Below are positions 24,105 to 35,640 of a stretch of DNA of 64,000 nt, one piece after another. The notes under the pieces are model-generated. The model had not been told where the DNA came from. It saw only the letters and a list, made by a program, of their open reading frames with translations, and made no database searches. Within the stretch, counting starts at the first letter, position 1, and each line of letters starts with the position of its first letter. Origin of the DNA: Microvelia longipes (lineage: Eukaryota; Arthropoda; Insecta; Hemiptera; Veliidae); contig JACMZG010001913.1 of NCBI GenBank assembly GCA_018340805.1, positions 36,842,592 to 36,906,591 of the forward strand. Reading direction: 5' to 3'. Made by a program: the position numbers and the translations under genes.

Positions 24105-24703
24105 TACAATTAAGAATAGGGATCTTTCGTTTTAGGTAACTGACATCTCGCAGGCTGGAAACCACTGACTTAATGTCATCTTTCAAGAACGGCTAGTGTG
24201 TGGATTTTTATCCCTCGCCAGAAACTGGTGTAAGGAAACTCTCCGACCAGGATCGAACCAGGACTACCTGTGTTGCGGACAGTTTCTGAGTGCAGAAACT
24301 CATTCTTTAGCCCTGACCTGAAAGTATAAATTCCGCAGTGTTTTAAAGAACCGAGAACTTCGTTCCAATTCACTTACGTTATTCGTGGCACTGGTTTCAC
24401 TTCCTCTGACTAAGTTTGCAGACATACGAAGGTGCAATACATCTTCATGACTTTTCTTGAGCAGAGACAACGAACGGAAACGGGTATCCAGACTGTCTTG
24501 GATAAAACAGGAACCTACCCCAAATGTTCGTATTATCAGCCAAGGAAACCACGTAAAACCCTGCCAGGGTTGAACAGCTTTGAATTCCCCTGTACCGTAC
24601 GGTACAAGGGATACCCCATATTGAGGTTCTACCCCAGGTGGATTCAACCATCGACCTTCAGGTCGAAAGGAAAGCGCTGTGCCACTGAGCTAACAAACTC
24701 GTT
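24105..24703 (-). repeat. tRNA-headed SINE, family A, fused to family B block
   Basis: On the minus strand the head reads TAGCTCAGTGGCACAGCGC (box A), then box B-like GGTTGAATCC, then the family A body (CCTCAATATGGGGTATCCC, CTTGTACCGTAC, TTTTACGTGGTTTCCTTGGC) as in the copy at 29902. From about 24300 downward it continues with a second tRNA-like box B (GGTTCGATCCTGG) and a family B body (GACATTAAG...GTGGTTTCC). It is therefore either a dimeric SINE or one SINE inserted beside another. Open frames across it are non-coding. Confidence 0.7.
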
Positions 24704-25924
24704 GAAGATGTCGGTCTTAGTTTTTACTTTTAAAATTTTAATAAAACTATACCTCTAACTCCAATCATAACATTAAAACATTTTATTCAATAGATTAACA
24801 GATAAGATAAGAAATATGAAACGGCAATGCCTACTAAACAGATACTCTGGAGGCTTTAAAAAGGACGTTTTATTTTATTATTAAAAAATGTTGCCGCTAG
24901 ATTTGCTTTTTAAGAAAATCCTTGAAAACTTCGCATCATAAAATTTTCATTTCCGCGACACAGAACTGGAAAAACAAACTGATAACACAGACTTTATGAA
25001 ACGAGTTTAAAGAGAGTAACAGGATCCTTTCAACTTATGATAACATTTACTTTGAATTTTCCTTTCCTTTCCCATGCTCTGAAGGAAAGTTTTTTGGTTA
25101 ATCAAAAAGTTAACCTCGCTTACCCTTATGCTTAGAAGCGGATCAAAGAAATTCATGTGAAACTTCTGTCGGGTTAATCAGTTTTATACATCTCAAAAGT
25201 AGTATCAGGTTTTACCAGAAGTACATTTAAAATGTTAAAGTACATTGTTAAATGCTTCAAGTTTTGCGTGAGCTCCGTCGAACTTCATACTCTCCTGGAT
25301 TTCTTTCAAAAAAATTTCTTATAGAGCAAGTCGCTATTTAATAGCGCAGTGTTTCTGTCTTCTTCGTCAAGCATCGTCTTCCAATGCAACTTTTTCAGCG
25401 GATGCTGAAACGACTACCCTTTTGATAAATATAAATATTTGATAAAATTGAGTTTAAAACTTCAACCACCAGATTGCGCTACTATTTCCACGTGTACCCT
25501 GTCATTTATTTTTACCCATCCCTTTTACACTGTACGTATTAAAATTCTTGCACGGAGGTCCGCAAACCGGGCGAATTTTCCAATAGTTGCTAACTTTTTC
25601 AGTACATATTCAATGACCTCAGCAGAAGCCTCAGCTGTGTTTTCAGCTAATGTTGTTTTGATAAAAAAAACTAATTGATCTGTTTTTTAGCACATTTTCT
25701 TTGAAAATTTTCAAACAATTAAGCAACAAGTTGTGAGGCTCTGCTCAAGTGATTAAATAAATACCGAAAAAGTAAGCGAAAATTGGATTGATAAGCAAAA
25801 AAGACCGCGTTTCAAAGACAACTCGCCAGGCTTGTGGATCTCCAGGCCAGAAATTTCATACTTACGGTGCAAAAGGGACGAGTAAATATAAATTATAGGG
25901 TACGGGGAGAACTAGTAGCACAAT
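24704..25924. other. No recognised feature
   Basis: An AT-rich stretch. A 79-codon frame at 25439-25678 has no recognisable domain. Near 25740-25870 there are faint matches to the arms of the inverted repeat at 26340. Confidence 0.35.
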
Positions 25925-26250
25925 TTAGCTAAATCTAATAAAATCCGGTCCGAAGTCGATACAATCACTTTAAGCGACAATAAAGTTGAAAACCCCATAG
26001 TTAATTATCGCAATCCAAAATTATGTTCGATGAAAATTAAATTTCGAGTATAATCGAGGGTGTCTTTTTCATTTTTTCTGGGACGCTAATCGAATAAAAC
26101 CGATCCGGAAATTATGCAATCACTTCAAGTGAACAAAAAGTTGAAAACGGTGCTTAATTACCGGAAACCCAAAAATACGGCTGCCAAACAACAAATTTCA
26201 AGTAGGGAGTCCTTTTCAATGTTTTTGGGGCTAGTGGGTTAAATTAAATG
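25925..26250 (+). repeat. Degenerate tandem dimer, ~155 bp unit
   Basis: Two units share an AATAAAACCGATCC-like start, CAATCACTT (25962 and 26117, offset 155) and GTTGAAAAC. They sit at the left flank of the large inverted repeat. Confidence 0.5.
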
Positions 26251-27436
26251 GTTTGGAGCCGACATGAAAACTTAAAGCCAGGGTCCCTTGGTTCAAATAT
26301 TTTTTTATCGTTTATTTAAATTATATAAATTTATAACTACAAAAAAAATGAGTTACTAGTAGTGTTTGATAATTGAGTAACTGTTTATGTTAAAAAGCAT
26401 AGACCGAATCCTTAAATAAGAAATAGATTAATAAGCACGGAAACACGCATTTCATTAGAAATTTGCTCGACATGTGCTTGAATTTTTCGCTTAATTCTCC
26501 TGCTTATGCTTTGTCATCGAAGCAGTAGCGTCACAACTTTTTATTCCAAATAAAATCCGTGAACCTCAAAAAACCACTCCTAACGAATATTTTTTTTTTT
26601 TTTAAATTAACATTCTATAGTCAAATATTTAATATTAATTACCAAAAATATAAAGTAAAATTAATACATCTCGGTAATCCTTTTTACCATTTTGAGGGTT
26701 AATTAAACAAAGATAAGTTCATACTAAATAAAACCTAACAAAAATTATAAAATAAAAATAAAAAATCACATAAAATATCACTGCACAGAATCATTCAAAA
26801 ATTTAAATTTTAAATCATCAAACTAAAAATAAAGAGACTAGAAAAACGATGTCATAAAATGAAAATAATATTAGTTAAACAAAGGTTAAATATTTAGGAA
26901 CAATTTATGTTATTCGTAATACGATTGTCTTTTAATATTGTCTTACGATGTAAATAGTAATTTGAGTGTAATTGTAAATAAAAACCTCTTCGGCCAAAGA
27001 CCCTGGTAAGAACACTAATAATGCAGGCTCATTTAATTTTCAATGAACCTACTCATTTGTTTTATTTTTCTTTTCCTTAACATTTTTATTACCATAAAGT
27101 TATTTTCGTACGGATATATGAACCCTAAAAATAAGGTCTAGTTTTTAGACCTAAAATAAAAACCCCCCAAAACATAAAAGAAGACCTAGGTCTAAGTATA
27201 CTATGAATTTATACTTTTTTATTATTTCGAACAAAGCATTTCGGGGGTGCTTTCATGTTGAATAAATTTAACTAAAAGTTTCATTTTCCACATAAAAAGA
27301 CATAACATGGCTTTATACCCTAGGCTTTACATTTTATAACTCTAGGATCAAATTAAATACAAATGGGGGAAAGCCTAAAATCCAGAAGTCTATTCGTTTT
27401 CATAAAATAAGCTTAAACTGGTTTATTATGACAGTG

Positions 27437-27720
<284 letters not shown>

Positions 27721-28370
27721 CATTCACACTCGAAATTACTACTTACTTGTAAGACAATATTAAAAGACAATCGTATTACGAAAGACATAAATTGTTCCCT
27801 ATCTTTAACCTTTGTTTAACTAATATTATTTTCATTGTATAACATCGTTTTTCTAGTCTCTTTATTTTTAGTTTGATGATTTAAAATTTAAATTTTTTAA
27901 TGATTCTGTGCAGTGATATTTTATGTGATTTTGTTTTTTTTATTTTTTTTATTCATTATAGGTTTTATTTAGTATGAACTTATCTTTGTGTTATTAACCC
28001 TCAAGATGGTAAAAAGGATTACCGAGGTATAAAAATTTTACCTTGTAATTTTTTGGTAATTAATATTAAATCTTTTACTATAAAAAGTTAAACTTTTCGA
28101 AAAAAAAATGTTCGTTAAAAATGATTTTTTGAGGTTCACGGATTTTATTTGGAATTAGAAGCTTAGACGCTACTGCTTCGGTGATAAAGTATAAACCGGA
28201 AAATTAAGCGAAAATGTCTAGCACAGTGGCGCGCATGTCGAGCAAATTTTCATTAAAATGCGTATTTCCGTGCTTATTAATCAATTTCTTGTGAAAGGTT
28301 CCGGTTTATGCTTTTTTAACTTAAGCAGTTTCTCAATTATCAAGCACTACTCGTAACTAGAAATCATACA

Positions 28371-29132
28371 AAAAGAAATTGTTCATGGAAAAAATAATAA
28401 CCTTGGATTTTAACCTTTAGACTCAACAAGCCGAGTTCATTTCTTCGATTTTTTAAAGAAACGCTAAAACTTGTCAAAGATAAGCATTACCTCAACTTTA
28501 AATAGTCCAAATAATAGTGTGCAACGCCAACTTTGGAAGGATGAGCAGATTGTTAAATAAGTAATGGAATAAATATGCGCTTTTCTTTGCGTTTTCTCAA
28601 TAAATTGTGTCTTGAGTCGTAGTGGTACTGCTCAAGTTATAAAGCTAAAACCAAAATTACCAGTAAAAATAATTTGTTAAGAAAATATGCACGCATTTCA
28701 ATAAAATTTGCTAGGCATGCACAACTTCGCGTCTGATTTTTCGTTTCCCCAACCTCCAAATAAAAATTACCTACTGTATTTTTTTTTTTTAAAAGAAGAC
28801 TTATAAAGTATGTTATATACGGTATTTTACAAAGAACATGTTATAATTAAGTAATTATTCTAAAGTTTCATCAAAATTTTATACTTTTACAGAGCATTAA
28901 AGTTAAAACTCCGCGTTACTTTGTAGCAAAACAAGTTTGATAAAAACCTTTAAAACATCAAAAACAAAATATTTTTGATAAAAAAACCAAATACTTTAAT
29001 GAAATATTGTTTAAAACTTCATTTCTGTTTTTGAAGTAAAAACCATAGTATGTAAAGTATAGTAAACACTAGTTATCTGTGTTTTACTTTCTTCACGAAC
29101 TACCCTAGGTATATAGGGAAAGCATAGATATA
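28371..29132. other. No recognised feature
   Basis: AT-rich. A short segment near 28600-28750 faintly resembles the arms of the preceding inverted repeat. The 61-codon minus-strand frame at 29011-29196 runs into a transposon boundary and is not considered a gene. Confidence 0.35.
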
Positions 29133-29168
29133 TAATAGAGCGGGACATAGCCAATATCAATACAATTA

Positions 29169-29659
29169 GTACGTCCACACACACTTCTAGATCCACGGAT
29201 CGTATAGAATACGATCCCTCAATACGCTAAATATTAGCTGTATAACATGCGGAGGGATCCGATCGCATACGCTAGAACTAGGAGATGGAATCTAAATGGA
29301 TCCCCCATACGCTGTATGTACCTTTAGAGACGATCGTATTTAACTGATAACTTCTCGTCGAACTTTATTTCACTTCTATATAACCGTTTTTGATCAAATC
29401 ACTTTTGGAATATTATTTTTAGTGTAACTTATTATTATGCAAGAAATCACAATTTAATTAAATATATTTTTCGTTTTAAATTTTCTTATAACCAAAAGTG
29501 AACCTTCACTATAATAGACGCCATGTTTTGCGGGATCAGTTATCACGTAATCTCACTCGATCGAATAAACAAATACGCTGTAAGAACCGTGAAGTTAGTT
29601 GACCGTATTGCATACGTATGCAATACGATCGCATGTTAAATACGCTGTGTGTACGTAGT
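29169..29659. mobile_element. TIR element inserted in MITE
   Basis: It is flanked by AATTA at 29164-29168 and 29660-29664. The ends are imperfect inverted repeats (TACGTCCACACA against TACGTACACACA). Both subterminal zones are rich in ATACGATC-type palindromes, including GGATCGTAT...ATACGATCC and a perfect 24 bp palindrome at 29604-29627. No transposase frame; superfamily not assigned. Confidence 0.6.
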
Positions 29660-29901
29660 AATTAAAAGGCCTGAAACATCGTTTTGGGCTCTTAAGGGCT
29701 CTGTGTAACTTCATTGAAATCTCCTCCAAGAGTGAGTTAAGGTTAAAGTAAATTAATTGTTTTCGGCTTTCCGCACATTGTTTGTGTTTTGATTTGTATT
29801 TTTAACGTTCTTCTACAGACGTTAGTGTAATTTTGTAATGATTCTTAGATTACATTTTTAGCGAAGGTGGTCCGGTTTCAAAATTCAATCAATAGCGCCC
29901 C

Positions 29902-30842
29902 GAGTCCGGTAGCTCAGTGGTAGAGCGCTCGCCTTTCGACCTGGAGGTCGAGGGTTCAAATCCAGCCGAGGGAGGACCTCAATATGAGGTTATCCCTTGT
30001 ACCGTACACTCGGGAGGTCTTGAATTCAAGGCCGGCCAACCCAGCCAAGGTTTTACGTGGTTTCCTTGGCTACTAATACGCAAATGCGGGGTTGGATCTA
30101 GTTTCATCAGAGACAAGTCTGGATCCACGTTTCCGTTGTCTCTAGCTCACGAAAAGTTAATGTTCTGCGGGCTGGGGGAGATGAAGGTCGGAAAGATATA
30201 CTGAGCATTTGTATGTCCGAAAACTTAGTCAGTGAAAGTGATGGCGGCGACACGAGTAACGTAAGTGACTAGAACAAAGTGCTCGGTTTCTTGAAGACAG
30301 ACGTCTCCTAATAGCACTGCGGAGCTTTGACTTTCAGGTCAGGGCTATAGAATGAGTTTGTGCACACTGACATCTGGGTGCTAGAGTTCTTTGTCGGGTG
30401 GCGCTGGACTGGCCAGAGGTGAGCCTAGCTAGAGTCTGGTGATGCTAGTGGAACTGAGGGATTGGTGAAACTGGAAGTGCGAGGTCAAGTGAGACTAATG
30501 TGATCAGAGGAGCTAGTAAGACTAGATGAAACAAGCACACAGTGAACTAGTAGTCGGCGCTAGCCAGAACGGTGAGCCTAGTGAGTCTAGCTGGCCTAGA
30601 TGAACTAGGCAAACTGTGAACTAGTCGCGGGCTAGCCAGAACAGTGAGTTTGGATTGAGTCTGGTTGGGCTGGATGAACTAGACACACTGTAAACGGTTA
30701 CATTGCTGCCATGTACGGAGGGGTGCTTCCTAGATGATTGGATGTGCACAGACTCAGGGGTTAATGTTGAGTGAGATTTAAGTGGGGAAAACGCTAAATG
30801 ACCCTACGGGTTAAAGCGTAAAAAAAATAAAAAAAAAAAAAA
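29902..30842 (+). repeat. Long tRNA-headed SINE, family A, with target duplication
   Basis: An 11 bp perfect target duplication (AATAGCGCCCC at 29891-29901 and 30843-30853) defines the insertion exactly. The head has box A TAGCTCAGTGGTAGAGCGC and box B GGTTCAAATCC. The first 470 bp match the copies at 24105-24703 and 40195-40440. The remainder is rich in CTAGT/GAACTAG-like short repeats, and the element ends in an A-rich tail of about 25 bases. At 941 bp it is long for a SINE. The open frame beginning at 29917 is not coding. Confidence 0.8.
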
Positions 30843-30862
30843 AATAGCGCCCCTCTAGTGAT

Positions 30863-32317
30863 AATATAATATATAAGAGGGAAAGAATGATTTTTACCCT
30901 AAATATCCAATATAGAGGTTTTATGGTAAAATTATCCATTTCAGGCACTTTAATGACGTTTTATTTTAAGTACTTTTTATCATGCTGTTTGTTAGTGCGT
31001 GAGTTTAAATCACGCACAAATCCCTGTGTTTTACATAAAAAAGTTAAAACAGGGTAAAAATCAGACGTCAGGTCTAGTTCTGCGGCCTAGAATAACATAA
31101 ATTTAGACCACGATAACATATTTTTTTATCTCAGAAAAAATTAAAAATCATACAAAATCGGAGCTTTGACTGATTAAATTGAAATTCGATACAAACGTAC
31201 ATCTATACGTGGTAAATCGATCTACTAAATTCCATTGGCAATAAAAATATCGCCATGATGCAGAGGCGCCAGCATTTTTATTAAAGTCCAAAAGCCGGAC
31301 TTGAAATAATGTCACTCATTTTGTACTACTTTAAACCAAATTTTTCTGAAAATATACCTTCATTTATGAAAAAAACATAGTCTGCCTATCCAAAGTGGAG
31401 CCTTTCATTTGATTGCGCATGCTCAAAATTTTATAAAATCGCACAAATGTTAGTTTTCTTCAAATAAGTGGTTTCCTGTGGGTCGTGTGCAAAACATGAA
31501 TAGAACATTTTTTAAAGATGATAAAATGTCTAATAAAGCCAGAGTTCAATCATCAAAATCGAACAACTACAACTAAAATAATAGCTCTATAAAAAAACAC
31601 TAAAAACACTTTATTTTATGCAGTCAGCGATTTCCTAGCAACAATAGCTTACATTTTTGACTATTGAATGTATAAAAATATTTAGATTTTCTTAAAGGTC
31701 AATCATAAGAGAAGTTTTTTTCCGTTCTTGGCTAAACTTTTGCTCATCTCTTACTTCCTCTAATGCCCAACCATAAAAGTTCCAAAAAATTAATTTTTTG
31801 CAAAAAATCATTTTTCATGCAAATTTTTGCGCAGGACCTCAAAAATATTTGACATAGATAGCAGTTTGTCCTTTACGAAATTTACTTAGCTTTCTAACGA
31901 GACCAATTTCGCCTTTCTAGCTTGAACATGTCAGGTCAAATATTTTTTAAAATATTAAATTTGACCTTGTGGGAAAACGGTTGGAGATCTGGGTTTATAT
32001 TATAGAACATTTTTTGTTGCCTTTAAAGAGTACTATCACCTCCTTCTCTGGTGGACACTCTATATGAAACACCCTGTATGTATGAATGTACTAATTCACA
32101 GTAATATTGAACCTAAATTACCCCGAAACCCCCAAATTAAGCAAATCCACTACTAGAGTCACCCACAGTGTGAATCAAAGAATATATGTGAATCTAGGAA
32201 TATAAGGGAAAATAAATTTTAGTGAAGATAGAGAATGAATAAACAACAGTCAAACAGGGCAAAGAATTAACAACAAATATATAGCGGATAAGACGGAGCG
32301 GGGAAAAAAAAAAAAAA
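30863..32317. other. Unassigned, with a possible mariner-type end
   Basis: No gene seen. The segment ending ATGAAACACCCTGTATGTA at about 32066-32084 reads, on the minus strand, TACAGGGTGTTTCAT, which resembles Tc1/mariner termini. No matching opposite end was found in the window. Confidence 0.35.
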
Positions 32318-32358
32318 AAATATATATATTATATATATATATATATTATATATATATA
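32318..32358. repeat. (TA)n microsatellite
   Basis: A TA tract directly 5' of the family C SINE, preceded by a poly(A) run. Confidence 0.95.
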
Positions 32359-32578
32359 TCTGCCTCCGTGGCCGTGATCGTAAAGGCGTTCGATTTCGGC
32401 ACGGAGGTCCGGGGTTCGCAGCCCGGGCTATGCTCTAAGATTTATGAATAGTATTTGTATTAAAAAGATTTTGCTAAATTTAATTAATTCTTAGAGTGTA
32501 GTAGATGCAACCCACCTGAGGTGGTTCCCGCAGGGTGAATACCCTGATGGGCCGAAAGGCCCTAAACGGGCATTTTAT
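32359..32578 (+). repeat. tRNA-derived SINE, family C, complete copy
   Basis: The head reads TGCCTCCGTGGCCGTGATCG with box B GGGTTCGCAGCCC. The AT-rich middle includes GAATAGTATTTGTATTAAAA. The 3' end contains two hairpins, GCAGGGTGAATACCCTG and GGGCCGAAAGGCCC, then a T/A-rich tail and another (TA)n. Its neighbours on both sides are TA tracts. Other copies are at 19815, 45340 and 56078. Confidence 0.8.
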
Positions 32579-32585
32579 TTTTATT

Positions 32586-32586
32586 T

Positions 32587-32617
<31 letters not shown>

Positions 32618-32660
32618 ATATATATATATATATTATATATATTATATATATATATATATA
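32586..32660. repeat. (TA)n microsatellite
   Basis: An interrupted TA tract between the SINE tail and the next MITE. Confidence 0.95.
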
Positions 32661-32965
32661 TACTAGAGGGGGCATAGCATATCTCTCTCCATACATTGAT
32701 TGGCCTGAAACATCTTTTTGAGGCTCTCAGGGGCTCTGTGTAACCTCACTGAAACCTCCTTTAAGAGTGAGTTAAGTTTATAATAAATTAATTAATTTTG
32801 GCTTCCCGCACTTTGTTCGTGTTTTCGTGTTTTAATTTGTTTTATTAACATCGTCCTATATAAGATATTGTAATTTTGCACTGATTATTTGATTCTATGT
32901 AATCGAAGGTGGTCAGGTTACTTTTCGATATTTCACAATTTAACCAATAGAGCCTCTCTAGTAAT
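32661..32965 (+). mobile_element. MITE with TACTAGAG-type ends, intact copy
   Basis: It starts TACTAGAGGGGGCATAG and ends GCCTCTCTAGTAATA, so the ends are short inverted repeats (TACTAGAG-GGC). It lies in TA-rich sequence. About 305 bp with no coding capacity. Related copies lie at 29133 and 32994. Confidence 0.7.
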
Positions 32966-32993
32966 AATATATTTATGGGACCATAGAGATATA

Positions 32994-33606
32994 TACTAGA
33001 GGGGCATAGTCTATCTAAATCCATTGAGAGGCCTAAAAATCGTTTTTGGGGGCTCTCAGGGGCTCTGTGTAACCTTGTTTAAACCTCCTTCAAGAGTGAT
33101 TAAAGGTTATAACAAATCAATTGTTTTTGGCTTGCCACACATAGTTTGTGTTTTGATTTGTATTTTTAACATTCTTCTATGTACGTTACTAAAAGTTTGA
33201 ACTGATTATGTGATTACAAGGATGTTGAATAAAGGAACATTAAGGAATAACGCATAAAGGAACATTTCTGACCCCATGGAAGTTTATGAGATAGAGAAAT
33301 AGGAGCAAACTTACCTCCCCTCTTAGGTTATAAGTTTGCCTCTAAATTTTAAGACCTGCGCTGTTATAAGGATCATAAGCATGCGCAGTTCGTACCAAGC
33401 ATGTGCAGTTGGTTTTTGACGTGTGTTTCGTGTTGCAGTCATCTCTATGTTTTGATTTTCGATGGGGTCACTTTGTTAAATGGCAATTCGACTTAGTGCG
33501 TCATCCCCTTTATTCAACATCCTTGTTTGATTATATGTTAAGAAGGTGGTCAGGTTACTTTTTCGATGATTCAAAATTCAACCAATAGGGCTTCTCTAGT
33601 AATAAT
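32994..33606 (+). mobile_element. MITE copy with nested TIR element
   Basis: The ends match the copy at 32661. The middle is interrupted by 33217-33525, which begins and ends with perfect 19 bp inverted repeats (CAAGGATGTTGAATAAAGG). The two MITEs are separated by fewer than 30 bases, so this is a small tandem cluster. The open frame at 33403-33588 lies across the nested element and is not a gene. Confidence 0.65.
33217..33525. mobile_element. Small TIR element nested in MITE
   Basis: Bases 33217-33235 and 33507-33525 are perfect reverse complements. The 309 bp unit has no coding capacity and is absent from the other MITE copies, which indicates an insertion. Confidence 0.6.
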
Positions 33607-34524
33607 ATCTCTATGTATGGGACATGATGACTAATCATAACCAGCAACCAGGGATGACTACATTAGGTACATCAAAACTGATCAGACAATTAACTATAAC
33701 ATCTCTTTTACTTTTCTTTCATTATAACCTTTATGTTAAACAGACATGCAGAAATTTGAGGTCGCAATTTTATTCGCAAGAAATTTATTACTTATTATAA
33801 AGCAAATATAATAATTTGTAATAAGGAAAATATTTTTTTTTTCAAAACATCTCGTTGAGCTCAAGTGTGCCACAGAGGACATTAAAACAACAATCTATAA
33901 ATAATTGTGAATATCATAATATTATTATGATAATATAATAAAATAACACAATAAACGAATATAACTAAAATAACATATAAATGATATCACCTGGCGTATA
34001 GGTTATCCATAAAATCTAAATTTCCAATAAGCACAATCGATTTATAAACACTCGTCAGTTGACAAAAACGCATAATTAAATAATTAATTAGTTGTTGAAA
34101 AACAATTCAGTACTAGACAACGGAAAATTAGAATGCATTATTTGGTAAATGAGAACGAATGCCATTTAAAGGAAACAAATGTATTAATTCGAAAAACCTC
34201 GCCGCACGAAGTACGAAGTCTAATCAAGGTCACCGCGGCCGAGCTACTGAAGGTTCTAGAACCCCCACTCCTATCGATTAAGCAAAACAAGCCCTTCTAT
34301 CGACCTAAACAATCGATTATTTTACTACAAGACTGAATCATTACGTTCAAGAATCAAACGTAAATAATTCTTTCAAGTCTTTCTAGCGATATTATGCCGC
34401 TTGCTGTCTTGCATATATTGATATTTCAAATTACTATTACTTATTATTATAATCTTAATCAAATAACATTTAATAATAAACAAGTAATTTAATTCATAAT
34501 AAATAATAAAAATCTTAGTACTTA
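33607..34524. other. Unassigned; one GC-balanced open frame
   Basis: Mostly AT-rich. A 67-codon frame at 34133-34336 has fewer A/T-only codons than its surroundings, but no domain or family is recognised. It is noted only as a weak candidate. Confidence 0.3.
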
Positions 34525-35074
34525 TAGTCAATCGTTTAGTTTAAATATCCCCAAGGTCATAAGTATTTTGGGGATTGACCAATCAGAGAAGCCGCTGCCA
34601 ACCTCTCACTTAAAAAGAGAAAAAACATAATAAAAAGCTTCAGTCTCTCCACAAAATATATTTAAATAAGCAAACCGGCTTTCAACCCACAAAGGTCATC
34701 TTCAGGCCGGTGAGAAGAGAATCATTGAGCCTGTGAGCCCTTGCTAGTTATGACTGCGACAAAAACAAAAAAAAAACATCCCTACCACAATAACCGCTGT
34801 AGGGAATAAACCTTCTTCCCGGCAATCGTTCAATTTGTTTGTGGATCTTCTTTTAATTACATCGTTTTGAAAACTACTTTCAAATTAATCTTAAAAATGA
34901 TATTTTAAAATAAAACTACACAAAAGAAATGTTAAAAAACATCGCCAAGAAAATACAGGTAAATAACCTGATTTGTTTACATAGTTTTTCCGCTCCCTTC
35001 TTGCAGGGATTTTTCTTAAGAATCACTGGTGTCTAAACTGACCTGTCAAGATTTTTAAACTAAACGATAGACTG
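34525..35074. mobile_element. Tc1/mariner-type MITE, interrupted copy
   Basis: It is flanked by TA (34523-34524 and 35075-35076) and ends with the CAGTCTATCGTTTAGTTT-type inverted repeat; the first base at the left end is changed to T. Relative to the intact 392 bp copy at 60403-60794 it carries about 155 extra bases at 34625-34782. That insert contains a hammerhead-like motif, so the MITE was hit by another element. Confidence 0.8.
34669..34714 (-). ncRNA. Hammerhead-like motif inside interrupted MITE
   Basis: On the minus strand: CTGAAGA, one base, GACC...GGGTT stem II, then GAAA and GCCGG. It has the same layout as the motifs at 4 kb and 44-45 kb, but stem III and the cleavage site are not clear. 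Confidence 0.3.
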
Positions 35075-35124
35075 TAAGGTTGTACTGACGCTATGTTTTT
35101 CAGATAGCCCCGTTTCTATTTGAC

Positions 35125-35390
35125 CTAGAGACTTGAAATTATCTTCAGGTGGTAAACATTTATTTAGAATAATCGCTCTTCCACGCTTAAAATTCCATTA
35201 TTGTTCTTCTTGGCAAAAAAATCAGGCAGGGGTTAACTCGGAACTTTTCCTCGTCACATCTGATTCTCATTCACATCTGATCATATCTACTACGGACTCA
35301 CTTCCCTCCTCCTATGATACAAAATACATTCGATTTATTCTCAAAGGTCACCCATTCAGGGCTCTGACCACGTTGAATGCGTAGTCAGTG
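35125..35390 (-). repeat. 3' half of family H repeat, decayed
   Basis: The reverse complement follows the family: CAACGTGGTCAGAGCC, GGGTGACC, then the GAAGTGAGTCCG and GACGAGGAAAAGTTCCGA end. The hairpin tip is degraded. The 83-codon frame here is incidental. Confidence 0.5.
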
Positions 35391-35477
35391 CAGTAATGGT
35401 TGACTTAACCTCTCAAGAGTCAAATTGCTAGAAGAAGACACAATTCATGAAAGTCTAGGACCAGGTAGAGATGCCAA

Positions 35478-35507
35478 TTACACACACACACACACACACA
35501 AACACAT

Positions 35508-35558
<51 letters not shown>

Positions 35559-35577
35559 ATATATATATATATATTAT

Positions 35578-35611
<34 letters not shown>

Positions 35612-35640
35612 TGTGTGTGTGTGTGTGTTTGTGTGTATTT
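35478..35640. repeat. Palindromic microsatellite (CA)n(TA)n(TG)n
   Basis: A CA run, about 100 bases of TA, then a TG run: the whole tract is nearly self-complementary and could form one long hairpin. Confidence 0.9.

Larger units (their letters stand above)
29133..30862 (+). mobile_element. MITE (TACTAGAG-type ends) split by two later insertions
   Basis: The ends match the intact relative at 32661-32965: 5' ATAATAGAGCGGGACATAG, 3' GCGCCCCTCTAGTGATAATA. The body is the block GGCCTGAAACATC...GGCTCTGTGTAAC...GAAGGTGGTC. It is interrupted first by a 491 bp TIR element (29169-29659, flanked by AATTA) and then by a 941 bp SINE (29902-30842). Removing both gives a MITE of about 300 bp. Confidence 0.7.

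Noticed and set aside
29904..29975. Possible functional tRNA gene
   Set aside because: Box A and box B are good, but the anticodon and acceptor stems do not pair properly. The sequence continues into a SINE body with target duplication and A-tail.
32066..32084. Complete mariner element ending in ACACCCTGTA
   Set aside because: Only one end is recognisable and no transposase or opposite end was found, so only a possible terminus is noted.
34133..34336. 67-codon frame with more balanced composition
   Set aside because: No recognisable domain, no neighbouring exon and no homologous copy in the window; not enough to call a gene.
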